A stretch of 64,000 nt of DNA from Eretmocerus hayati (Eukaryota; Arthropoda; Insecta; Hymenoptera; Aphelinidae): NCBI GenBank assembly GCA_029851415.1, contig CM056744.1, forward strand, positions 63,296,172 to 63,360,171, given 5' to 3'. The notes under the pieces are model-generated. The model was given only the letters and a program-made list of their open reading frames with translations. It was not told the origin of the DNA and did not search any database. Every line of letters starts with the position of its first letter. The stretch's first letter is position 1. A program made the translations under genes and the position numbers. Positions 1-10,076 of this stretch are shown piece after piece.

Positions 1-372
1 GTAGAACATGTACTGAGAGGGAAGATACGCTGCTAAATGATATTAGCAGAATGCTCTCTCAAATCAAATTCATGAAATCAACAATCCACCTATCGATTAT
101 CTGAAATTCGAAATTTCATGATTTTTCATCATGAAATGAGATTAATTTTATACGTTTATGCAAATTTTATTATAAAATCCATTGACATGTACTTTTTCGT
201 TGTGTGCTTGAATATTACCAAATACAAAATATATAATTACTTCAAAATAACACATTCATGAAAAACGTATACTCATCAGAAAATCTTCAACCTTTGTCAA
301 TAACAAACCATTCTGTCCTCATCAAATTCAGTATCCCCTTGTGATCTAAGTCTTAAATTTTCAATAGAAAAT

Positions 373-726
373 TCATTTCGATCCCGGATACTTCTCCAGA
401 ATACCAGTTATCAATATTTTCATCAGACAAGCTCGCAGTTTCATCTCATCAGTACAATTATTTCTTTCCGATGGATCATTACCATAACAAATTGTCACCG
501 TATAGACTGTTGCGCATAGTCCGCAAGGACGAGAATCAATCCGGTTCTGTACTCTCTTGAATATTACAAAATCTTCTACCAACGAGAATAAGTGGGATGC
601 ATGATCGTGATGTATCTCGACGTTATAAATGGATTGGTTCATACGAAACTCTCGTAGAGGATCAAATACGAAAGAAAATGAGGTGATATGTTGTAGCAGA
701 CGAAGAAAACGGAATGATATGGCTTC
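373..726 (-). CDS. Hypothetical outward-reading exon in left palindrome arm
   Basis: An open frame of 118 codons on the minus strand follows a plausible splice acceptor (TTTCCTAAG). The first ATG is at 642, giving 89 residues. The encoded stretch has four cysteines, including the pair CGLC, and ends in EKYPGSK. No signal peptide or membrane segment is obvious after the ATG. The same frame, with the same length and stop, is conserved in the right arm at 5680-6033, and differences between copies have not closed the frame, which argues for a real exon. I do not recognise the family. The 5' exons would lie between about 750 and 1570 and I could not identify them. Confidence 0.4.
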   Translation of the reverse strand, partial: EAISFRFLRLLQHITSFSFVFDPLREFRMNQSIYNVEIHHDHASHLFSLVEDFVIFKRVQNRIDSRPCGLCATVYTVTICYGNDPSERNNCTDEMKLRACLMKILITGILEKYPGSK

Positions 727-1578
727 TTAGGAAACGCGAAAACTCAAAAATGCTTCGATAGATTATTCTTAAACTCTGTGAGAAGGATTTGGAAGACTCT
801 CACGCTAAGGCCAGTGAATTTTGAGCATTAATCGATGAGTATTTTTCAACTTATAATTTTTTTGATGACAAATTTTTGATTTTTATTGAAAAAGAATATC
901 TTGAAAATGATTTGTAACTCCTAGTCCTACTTAGAAAAATTTTTAGAGAAGTAATTTTTCATGTGTTTTGAGGTGCTGAATCGAGTGGTTGATACGGAAT
1001 TTTGTTACAATGATATTATCATGGTCTTAGAGACAAATGAAAAAAGGAGTACACAGGAGCTAGAATAAAATTGGAAGAAATCAAAATTGTGTATTAACGC
1101 ATCGATTCAGCACCTCAAAAAACTCTTTTATTGAAGGATTCATATTTTTCAAAGGAGGAGGAAAATTTAGAGATAGTTTTCAAGATATGAAAAAATGAGA
1201 AATTTTCAGGAGAAATTTTCTAATTCGGGGGATTATGGTCGGGGGTGCTCGAATTGTATCGTTCCTATCTACAGATGACAACGAACATGTGTGCAAAATT
1301 TGGAGGCAATTGGTCAAAACAGTGAGGAGTTCTGCTGCGACATAGAAAGGAAAATATATATACACACAGACACGGTTAGAGGGCTCAGAAATATGGGGTG
1401 ATAGTAATTTTCCAAGGCGTTATCAAGGAAAACTGTTACCTACAATCGATAGATCTCGGAAAAACGAAGAGGATATACAATTTTCATGTATCCAAGTGCT
1501 TTCTTGGAAGAGAAAAAAATTAAAAGGAAAATTCGAGGAAAAATCTACTACCATCAAATGAAAGCTTTCTCTCTTGAG

Positions 1579-2016
1579 AAAGCAATCCAAATCAATGTAA
1601 ATATACAGTATGCATTTCTGAACTTACAGAATTGGTTGGTTATCTGAGAGATGATATTGTGAAGAAGGACAATAAGAGCGGAAATGAATGGATGGGAATC
1701 ACCACTGATGGAATGTATGAACTGGATTTTGTTTTGATAAAATGTGAGGATAAGATTTGTCCAGTAACAGAACGTGGGAACAAGATAGAACTCATAGGGG
1801 ATCTGCAAGAGAACGGTAAATTTCAACGATCTGTTGACTTGAATTGCGGTGGATTTTCTTCATTATGATTCTATTCTTGATATCTCAAGGGGTAACCTAT
1901 GTTGTACGAGTAAAGTCTGCTGGAAATATGAAATCATATCACGATGAAACTATGGCTTTGGAGGAGTTACTTGATGCTAACGGAATTTTTGTGAGATCGG
2001 TAACAAAAATCACAAT
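1579..2016 (+). CDS. Hypothetical two-exon gene fragment, left arm, inward-reading
   Basis: Exon 1579-1815 follows a strong acceptor (TTTCTCTCTTGAG). Exon 1890-2016 is joined by a 74-bp intron with donor G|GTAAAT and acceptor ATCTCAAG. Spliced, the frame reads GDLQENG then VTYVVRVKSAG without a stop. The fragment is about 121 residues with several charged stretches and no domain I recognise. The mirror copy at 4852-4415 keeps the same frame and a 74-bp intron, although unspliced it would hit a stop in the intron, which supports splicing. The coding region is cut at 2016 by the central foldback. Read unspliced, the second part would begin with a hydrophobic MILFLISQG, so an alternative secreted start is possible. 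Confidence 0.4.
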
Positions 2017-3407
2017 GAATCATTTTTCATATTATGAAAATTATACCCTCGCTATGATTCAATATATGATGGGAGGAACGGCCGAATTGCGAGGCATTCC
2101 TTATCGAAGCGAGATTCCTTGACAGAGCTTCCGTCACTCTGATTGTCTGGGGGAACATACATCCCCTTTAGAGACACAGAGCCATCGGGAAGATATCAAG
2201 AAGCCAACTTCAATATCATTATTAGTCGAAAATGCGGAGCTGATGGTAGTTTCCATCCTTGTCTCTACACCGTACTGAATTATTTAAACTGTGAGAGAGA
2301 TGTGTGATATTAAGTGGGTCTTTCGCCCTGGTCTCTCTCCTGGGCTCGTCAGTGAGACGAAGAATGACCTGTCTCAGACACTATTGTAAATCGGGTGGAT
2401 TGACATCAGGTTAAAGAAGGGTTAACATTGAAATTTTCGTAAAACAACCATGAATTAAGGTTGCCATCTAGTAATAAAGACACGAAGCCGATGTTAACAT
2501 TCGTGTGGTAAACGACTTTATACGGCCTCATGACGTTTGGTGGAATAATGAAAATTATACTCTCGCTATGATTCAATATATGATGGGAGGAACGGCCGAA
2601 TTGTGAGGCATTCCTTATCGAAGCGAAAATAATTCAGTACGGTGTAGGGACAAGGATGGAAACCACCATCAGCTCTGCATTTGAGACTAATAATGACATT
2701 GAAGTTGGCTTCTTGATATCTTCCCGATGGCTCTGTGGCTCTATGGGGGATGTATGTTCCCCAGACAATCAGGGTGACGGAAGCTCTGTCAAGGAATCTC
2801 GCTTCAAAAAGGAATGCCTCGCAATTCGGCCGTTCCTCCCATCATATATTGGATCGAGGCGAGGGTATGATTTTCATTATTCCACCAAACGACATGAGGC
2901 CGTATAAAGTCGTTTACGACACGAAGCTGAACATCTGCTCCGTGTCTTTATTACTAGATGGCAACCTTAATTTATGGTTGTTTTACAAAAATTTCAATGT
3001 TAACCCTTCTTCAACCTGATGTCAATCCACCCGATTTACAATAGTGCCTGAGACAGGTCTCTCTTCGTCTCACTGACGAGCCCAAGAGAGAGACCAGGGC
3101 GAAACACACACTTATTATCACACATCTTTATCACAGTTCAAATAATTCAGTACGGTGTAGAGACAAGGATGGAAACTACCATCAGCTCTGCATTTGAGAC
3201 TAATAATGATATTGAAGTTGGCTTCTTGATATCTTCCCGATGGCTCTGTGGCTCTATAGGGGATGTTTGTTCCCCAGACAATCAGAGTGACGGAAGCTCT
3301 GTCAAGGAATCTCGCTTCGATATGGAATGCCTCGAAATTCGGCCGTTCCTCCCATCATATATTGAATCATAGCGAGGGTATAATTTTCATCATATGAAAA
3401 ATGATTC
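2017..3407. mobile_element. Foldback element A, at the axis of the giant palindrome
   Basis: The terminal inverted repeat starts GAATCATTTTTCAT and returns as ATGAAAAATGATTC near 3406. The sequence at 2017-2555 is repeated inverted at about 2869-3407. The middle holds an extra inverted copy of the outer module (the motif GGGAGGAACGGCCGAA near 2111 recurs near 2595 and inverted near 2825 and 3340), so the unit is a palindrome inside a palindrome. Short open frames beginning METTISSAF at 2656 and 3169 are repeated within the modules and look incidental. No transposase is present; I infer a non-autonomous foldback. Confidence 0.75.
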
Positions 3408-4414
3408 ATTTAGACTAGGCGAAATCACCGCCATCGCTGGGAAAATCATTCTAGTGGAATTTTTTTACAGGATCCTCTCCGGAAGACCCATCTGAATCCG
3501 AAAATCCATGTTCCCAGGCGAAATTCGAATGCAAAATTGTTTAAACTGAAATTGTTTAAACAAATTGTCAAAATGAATTTTTTCGGTCAGGAAGCAAATT
3601 TTTAAGATAATTTGGCTCATTTCAAACAGAAAATGTCTCTTGTCATTTTTCTCTAAAAGTCATTGTTTTCGAGTTAAGAGCGTTTCAAAGTTGAAAAAAC
3701 GCGAAAATCGCGATTTCCAGCGACCGATTACAGTATGAAAAACGGGAAAATCTCATGTTACCAAAGCGGAAAATTGTTTATTGGGATCTCCTTAACAATA
3801 TCCAATAGCCAAAATTCATGTTCCCGAGCGATAAACCTTTGTTTTTTCTATGTTAACAATGGGTAGTTGCGCAAGCTATAGCCATATATGCTGTAGCGGT
3901 GGCGGCCTGCGCGTCGTCTGCTTGCTCGTGCCGATATCCTATGCTATAGCGTGCGCAACTACCTATTGTTAACATTGAAAAAACAAAGGGTTATCGCTCG
4001 GGATCATGAATATTGGCTATTGGATATTGTTAAGGAGATCCCAATAAACAATTTTCCGCTTTGGTAACATGAGATTTTTCCGTTTTTCATACTGTAATCG
4101 GTCGCTGGAAATCGCGATTTTCGCGTTTTTTCAACTTTGAAACGCTCTTAACTCGAAAACAATGACTTTTAGAGAAAAATGACAGGAGACATTTTCTGTT
4201 TGAAATGAGCCAAATTACCTTAAAAATTTACTTCCTGATCGAAAAAATTTATTTTGACAATTTGTTTAAACAATTTCAGTTTAAACAATTTTGCATTCGA
4301 ATTTCGCCTGGGAACATGGATTTTCGGATTCAGAAGGGTCTTCCGGAGGGGGTCCTATAAAAAAATTCCACTAGAATAATTTTTCCAGCGATGGCGGTGA
4401 TTTCGCCTAGTCTA
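3408..4414. mobile_element. Foldback element B, about 1.0 kb, near-perfect hairpin
   Basis: The ends are TAGACTAGGCGAAATC and its complement GATTTCGCCTAGTCTA. Arms of about 480 bp (3410-3890 and 3930-4412) are almost identical and surround a short GC-richer loop near 3890-3955. The two ATGTTAACAATGG / CATTGTTAACATAG sides of the loop stem are clear. It directly abuts element A. There is no coding capacity. This is a MITE-like or foldback structure able to form a very long hairpin. Confidence 0.8.
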
Positions 4415-4852
4415 ATTGTGATTTTTGTTACCGATCTCACAAAAATTCCGTCAGCATCAAGTAACTCCTCCAAAGCCATAGTTTCATCTGGATATGATTT
4501 TATATTTCCAGCAGATTCTACTCGTACAACATAGGTTACCCCTTAAGATATCAAGAATGGAATCATAATGAACAAAATCCACCGCAATTCAAGTCAACAC
4601 ATCGTTGAGATTTACCGTTTTCTTGCAGATCCCCTATAAGTTCTATCTTGTCCCCACGTCCTATTACTGGACAAATCTTATCCTCACATTTTATCAAAAC
4701 AAAATCCAGTTCATACCTTCCATCGGTGGTGATTCCCATCAATTCATTTCCGCTCTTATTGCTCTTCTTCAAAATATCATCTTTCAGATAACCAACCAAT
4801 TCTGTAAGTTCAAAAATGCACACTGTATATTTACATTGATTTGGATTGCTTT
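4415..4852 (-). CDS. Hypothetical two-exon gene fragment, right arm (mirror of 1579-2016)
   Basis: Exons 4852-4616 and 4541-4415 on the minus strand mirror the left-arm gene, with a 74-bp intron (donor G|GTAAAT, acceptor TATCTTAAG). Read without splicing, the downstream frame would meet a TAA inside the intron; spliced, it stays open to the axis. Differences from the left copy include K for R in GYLRDD and G for E in VTERGN. The product is unknown. Confidence 0.38.
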
Positions 4853-5679
4853 CTCAAGAGAGAAAGCTTTCATTTGATGGTAGTAGATTTTTCCTCGAAT
4901 TTTCCTTTTAATTTTTTTCTCTTCCAAGAAAGCACTTGGATACATGAAAATTGTATATCCTCTTCGTTTTTCCGAGATCTATCGATTGTAGGTAACAGTT
5001 TTCCTTGATAACGCCTTGGAAAATTACTATCACCCCATATTTCTGAGCCTTCTAACCGTGTCTGTGTGTATATATATTTTCCTTTCTATGTCGCAGCAAA
5101 GCTCCTCACTGTTTTCACCAATCGCCTCCAAATTTTGCACACATGTTCGTTGTCATCTGTAAATAGGAACGATACAATTCGAGCACCCTGACCATTATCC
5201 CTCGAATTAGAAAATTTTTACTGAAAATTTCTCATTTTTCCATATCTTGAAAACTATCTCTAAATTTTCCTCCTCCTTTGAAAGATATGAATCCTACAAT
5301 AAAAGAGTTTTTTGAGATGTTGAATCGATTGGTTAATACACAATTTTGATTTCTTCCAATTTTATTCTAGCTCCTGTGTACTCCTTTTTTCATTTGTCTC
5401 TAAGACCATGATAATATCATTTTAACAAAATTCCGTATCAACCAATCGATTCAGCACCTCAAAACACATGAGAAATTACTTCTCTAAAAATTTTTCTAAG
5501 TAGGACTAGGAGTTACAAATCATTTTCAAGATATTCTTCTTCAATAAAAATCAAAAATTTGTCATCAAAAAATTTATGAGTCGAAGAATACTCATCGAAC
5601 AATGCTCAAAATTCACTGGCCTTAGCGTGAGAATCTTCCAAATCCTTCTCACAGAGTTTAAGAATAATGCGTTTCCTAA

Positions 5680-6033
5680 GAAGCCATATCATTCCGTTTT
5701 CTTCGTCTGCTACAACATATCACCTCATTTCCCTTTGTAACTGACCCTCTACGGGAATTTCGTGCGAACCAATCCATTTATAACGTCGAGATACATCACG
5801 ATCATGCATCCCACTCATTCTCGTTGGTAGAAGATTTTGTAATATTCAAGAGAGTACAGAACCGGATTGATTCTCGTCCTTGCGGACTATGCGCAACAGT
5901 CTATACGGTGACAATTTGTTATGGTAATGATCCATCGGAAAGAAATAATTGTACAGATGAGATGAAACTGCGAGCTTGTCTGATGAAAATATTGATAACT
6001 GGTATTCTGGAGAAGTATCCGGGATCGAAATGA
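5680..6033 (+). CDS. Hypothetical outward-reading exon, right arm (mirror of 373-726)
   Basis: An open frame of 118 codons ends at the same TGA as the left copy. The left-arm ATG is GCG (Ala) here, so the methionine used to define the left start is not conserved. This suggests that the true start is in an upstream exon, with the exon beginning after the acceptor CCTAAG at 5680. CGLC and EKYPGSK are retained. I cannot assign a function. Confidence 0.38.
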   Translation, partial: EAISFRFLRLLQHITSFPFVTDPLREFRANQSIYNVEIHHDHASHSFSLVEDFVIFKRVQNRIDSRPCGLCATVYTVTICYGNDPSERNNCTDEMKLRACLMKILITGILEKYPGSK

Positions 6034-6409
6034 ATTTTCTATTGGAAATTTAAGACTTAGATCACAAGGGGATACTGAATTTGATGAGGACAAAATGGTT
6101 TGTTATTGACAAAGGTTGGAGATTTTCTGATGAGTATTTGGTTTTCATGAATGTGTTATTTTGAAGTAATTATATATTTTGTATTCGGTAATATTCAAGC
6201 ATACAACGAAAAAGTATATGTCAATGGATTTGATAATAAAATTTGCATGAACGTATGAAATTATTCTCACTTCATGATGGAAAATTATGAAATTTCGAAT
6301 TTCAGATAATCGATAGGTGGATTGTTGATTTCATGAATTTGATTTGAGAGAGCATTCTGCTCATCTCATTTAGCAGCGTATTTTCCCTTCCAGTACATGT
6401 TTTACATAC

Positions 6410-6991
6410 TTATCAATCAATTCTCCAATGGTACATCCCGGAAATTAATTGATAATGGTTCATTATCAATCAAGTGTCGTTCATTCCATTGAAAATTTGT
6501 AGGCGTGAATTCTCGAATCCAAATACAGATTTCAATCAAAATTCAGATGATTTCTGGATACTACTCATTCATTGTTTGAGCCTCCCTTCCAACTTCAAAG
6601 AACTCAAAATGAGTTTGGAATATCTTTTTCGAGTGCAACAGTATCAGCAGATGGAGTTTCCACATACTGTCCAAATGCTTATAACTTCTGTCTAGAACAT
6701 TCAATTGAAGTCTATTGCAACATAATCAAAAGATAAGACATTACGCTTTCAATTAACCCGAAGATCATCTCGAATGGCCGTTATCACTTCGAATAGAACC
6801 TTGCACCAGTTGCACCTCATTTTATGCCCAAGAATGCTTCTGCCATTTCATCAAATGTGCATCGACAAACTTTCATTTGTCCGAATCGAAAGATATATAC
6901 ATTTCAATTCGTGCATAAGATGAGACACAAAATTATAGGGGAGTGAGTTCACGAGCGCGAAAGATACTTATCGGATTGCGCGAAAGCATGA
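6410..6991. other. Gene-free AT-rich stretch
   Basis: I see no recognisable gene, terminal repeat or tandem array. A 73-codon frame at 6474-6695 has no family signature and is likely chance. Confidence 0.5.
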
Positions 6992-7286
6992 GGGTGTGTT
7001 CACAAATAAAGCGTACGCACTGCTCACGGCTCACAGCACATACCAACGGCTCACATGCGCCGTGCGCTGCTCATCGGATTTCAGCCGACAAGTGATATGG
7101 AATTTCCACGTTACTTGCTGGATCCAATACAGAACTTGAGGTTGGCGAACGAGAATGATAGACGATCTCCTGGGAAATCCATGTCACTTGCCGTCTGAAA
7201 TCCGATGGGCAGCGCACGGCGCACGTGAGCCGTGGCTATCCGCTGTGAGCCGTGACCAGTGCGTACGCTCTATTTGTGGACATACC
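6992..7286. repeat. MITE-like palindrome, about 295 bp
   Basis: Left arm GGTGTGTTCACAAATAAAG pairs with CTCTATTTGTGGACATACC at the right. Pairing continues through the GCGTACGCAC and GCTCACGGCTCAC motifs for about 110 bp per arm. There is no coding potential. Confidence 0.75.
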
Positions 7287-7886
7287 GTAATGGGAATTTA
7301 CCAGCTGATTTTTTCACGTGACACCCAATGAGTGGGCGTGTCCTCATATGACCAGTCAAACTACTACCTATATTTTTTCCATGCTCGATGTATAGCAACC
7401 TATGTGAGCGGGCTAGAAACAAAAATTGCTGCGTGATTCCATACCTCAAATCATTGATCAAAATCTCGTTCAAAATGACTCTTTGGGGATTGTTCTTCGC
7501 AGTTGCAAATGAAGTAAATGATTCGCTAATCTCAAGTCCATTTCTTTACCATAAGGATGGGATGGAGAGACCCGGTAGCGCGGGACGGACCTGACATTTT
7601 CAAGTAAGGCACGGACCTGACATTTTGACACTAAAGTTGATCTAACCGCCGAACGGTTTGACTTACTGTATTGTGTAAACTAGAATTGTGGAGGTTGGCG
7701 AGCGTAGCGAGCAGGGGGTTACCCCCCCTAGTATATATATATATATATATATATATCCTATAATTCTATTCTGAGTAGGAATTTCGTTCTCTCAAACAAT
7801 ATAGGTTGATTTTTGATCTTAGTTTTTGTTCAATAAGTAAACAACGAAGGAGTTGTTATTGTTCATTCTGAGGTTGGGTATCCTAT
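7287..7886. other. Gene-free stretch with (TA)n at 7732-7756
   Basis: It contains a 68-codon frame at 7388-7594 without a recognised domain. A GC-rich motif GGCGAGCGTAGCGAGC followed by a G-run and C-run (near 7696-7729) precedes about 12 TA units. The motif may be the edge of a repeat, but I see no partner copy in this window. Confidence 0.45.
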
Positions 7887-9645
7887 CAGATGAATTCCAC
7901 GCCAAAGCGACCTACGGGAAGGGGTCATCTCTCAGATTCTTTTCTAACTTTTTTCATTCGATTCTATGGCCCAAAATAGGAACGGATTCGGACCACCTAT
8001 GGGGTCCAAAATAATTTTTCCTCTCCATTTCACGCACATCTGTAAACAGACCGAAAATTCATCGTGTAAAAATCGATGCTCTTTTATTCACGAAGATGGA
8101 AATATTCCAAGTTCCTGAATAGCTATCGATTTGCGGATTGCGGAATCTAAAAGGGCATCAATGTTGTCGGTAATTCCTTCTCTGTGATTTGGGGGCCTCC
8201 TGAAGGCAAGAGAGTGTTTTTCACTAAAATGTTAGTTTCTCAAAAAGCCATTTCTTTCTATTTTTTGAAAATCATATATTCGACGTAAAATTTTGTGTTC
8301 TCCCGAAAAAAATGAGTTTCAGACAAGTTTGGAGCGATCCAAGTGACTTATGAGCCATTTTTTGAAAACTCGATGTTTTCGGTTTCAGAAAAAGGGGATT
8401 TTCTACGCATGCGCACAAACGTCGACTTTCGGCGCTACTTTCAATGGAAAGCTGACGAAATTTTCTATAAAATGACCACCCGCAAAGTTCAAATTCATGA
8501 AGTGAACCGGGATCTGCGACGATCAATTATAACGAATGAAAATCACATTCAAATTTAGCCCATTAACGCCTTCGTGGCGCCTGCTGAGATGAGACATTTA
8601 CGAGATCTTCTTGGGACTCAGTTTTGAGTACGAATTTGACCTGAAAAAAATTCGGACCACATGGTTCCAACGTAAAATTGTATGAACTTTCAAAATTTGC
8701 GATGAAAAACCCGTTTGAGGCGAACCCGAGGTGCTGAATTCAATTTTTTGCCGAAAATACGATAAATCACACTCAAAATTGCGAAAGATTGAATGTAGCA
8801 CCTCGGGTTCTCCTCATACGGGGTTTTCCATCGCATATTTTGGAAGTTCATACAATTTTACGTTGAAACCATGTGGTCCGAATTTTTTTCAGGTCAATCT
8901 TGTACTCAAAATTGATTCCCGAGAAGATCTCGTGAATGTGTCATCTCAGCAGGCTCTCATGGGCTGAATTTTCATGTGATTTTGATTCGATATAATAAAT
9001 CGTTGCAGATACCGTTCCAGTGCATGAATTTCAATTCTCCGGGTAGTCATTTCCTAGGGAATTTTGTCAGCTTTCCATTGAAAGTGGCGCTGAAAGTCTA
9101 CGTTTAAGCGCATGTGCATGAAATCGCCTTTTCCTGAAACCGAAAAGATCGAATTTGCAAAAAATGGCTCATAAGTCATTTGGATCGCTCCAAACTTCTC
9201 TGAAACCCATTTTTTCGAGAGAATACAGAATTTTACGTCAAATACTTGATTTTCAAAAAATAAAAAAAATGGCTTTTTGAGAAATTAACATTTTAGTGAA
9301 AAACACTCTTTTGCCTTCAGGAGGCCCCAAAATCACAGAGAAGGAATTTATGACAACGTTTTCGGTAGGTTTTTCGATGCCCTTCCAGATGCCGCAACCC
9401 GCAAATCGATAGCTATCCAAAAACTCGAAATATTTCCATTTTCGTGAATAAAAGAGCATCGATTTTTACACGATAAATTTTCGGTCTGTTTACGGATGTG
9501 CGTGCAATAGAGAGGAGAAATTTTTTTTGGACCCCATAGGTGGTCCGAAGTTCCTATTTTGGGCCATAGAATCAAATGAAGAAGGTTAAAAAAGAATCTG
9601 AGAGATGACCCTTTCCCGTAGGTCGCTTTGGCGTGTAATTCATCA
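7887..9645. mobile_element. Foldback element C, about 1.76 kb
   Basis: Sequence 7887-8760 reappears inverted at about 8775-9645. Examples are GACCTACGGGAAGGG near 7910 against CCTTTCCCGTAGGTC near 9610, and the GAGGTGCTGAATTC / GTAGCACCTC pair at the centre. The arms are about 870 bp and differ by scattered substitutions and small indels. Frames found within the arms are mirror images of one another and show no domain. Confidence 0.8.
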
Positions 9646-10076
9646 TCAATATTTCTGAGAATTAAATAAGCGATTGTAAGGATAAAATTTTCCGGGGGTC
9701 AATGATGAAATAAAACTTGTGTTCGGTGAATTTCTAACATTGATCGGGGAAATCTTGATCAATTTGTTAGTTTCGCTTGTGCATACATGATCAACCCAAA
9801 CCTGAACTATATTTCTGCAGTGCAAGGTATAGTTTTGGAGAGTGATGTGCGCATGGGTTACTGAACCTGCGAATGAGTCAGATTTTCCGCTCCTTTGATT
9901 ATGAAATTTTAGCTGTGCTATATTTTCCTAGTCTAGAAGTACGAAATAGTGATAATTATAATTATCACAATATCTGGTTTTAGATTTCTCGAATTTTAAT
10001 TGAATCCAAAGGAATCTTGCAATATTTTTCCTCACGTGAAAGTAAGAATTGCTTCGTGTTTCGTAACCTGGAACAG
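9646..10076. other. Gene-free stretch before the copia gag
   Basis: A 5' LTR for the downstream copia element would be expected here. I compared it by eye with the 3' LTR at 22659-22887 and found no match. No other structure is visible. Confidence 0.45.

Larger units (their letters stand above)
1..6409. mobile_element. Giant palindrome (arms 1-2016 and 4415-6409) with two divergent unknown genes per arm
   Basis: The first 2.0 kb is repeated in inverted orientation at 4415-6409, with many small differences but the same order throughout. The 2.4 kb between the arms consists of two other foldback elements. The left arm is still paired at base 1, so the palindrome may extend outside the window. 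Each arm carries a gene reading outwards (373-726 and 5680-6033) and one reading towards the axis (1579-2016 and 4852-4415). The inward gene stops being homologous exactly at the axis, after the shared ATCACAAT, so its end is missing or lies beyond the central insertions. I do not recognise transposase or RT motifs. It could be a composite foldback transposon, or a host gene pair duplicated tail to tail. Confidence 0.8.

Noticed and set aside
1180..1365. Hydrophobic 61-codon frame as a membrane protein
   Set aside because: The mirror copy in the right arm (about 5060-5250) does not preserve the frame.
2656..3372. Repeated open frames starting METTISSAF as a gene family
   Set aside because: They lie in repeated modules of foldback A, differ by frameshifts and stop positions, and have no domain; more likely incidental.
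1..6409. Polydnavirus or other viral segment in the first palindrome
   Set aside because: Spliced cysteine-bearing genes in a repeat-rich wasp-like context made me consider it, but I see no recognised viral gene family or excision motif, and the inverted-arm layout fits a foldback or duplication better.
8343..9575. Several 70-85 codon frames in foldback C
   Set aside because: They are mirror images of each other across the palindrome and show no protein-like conservation or domains.
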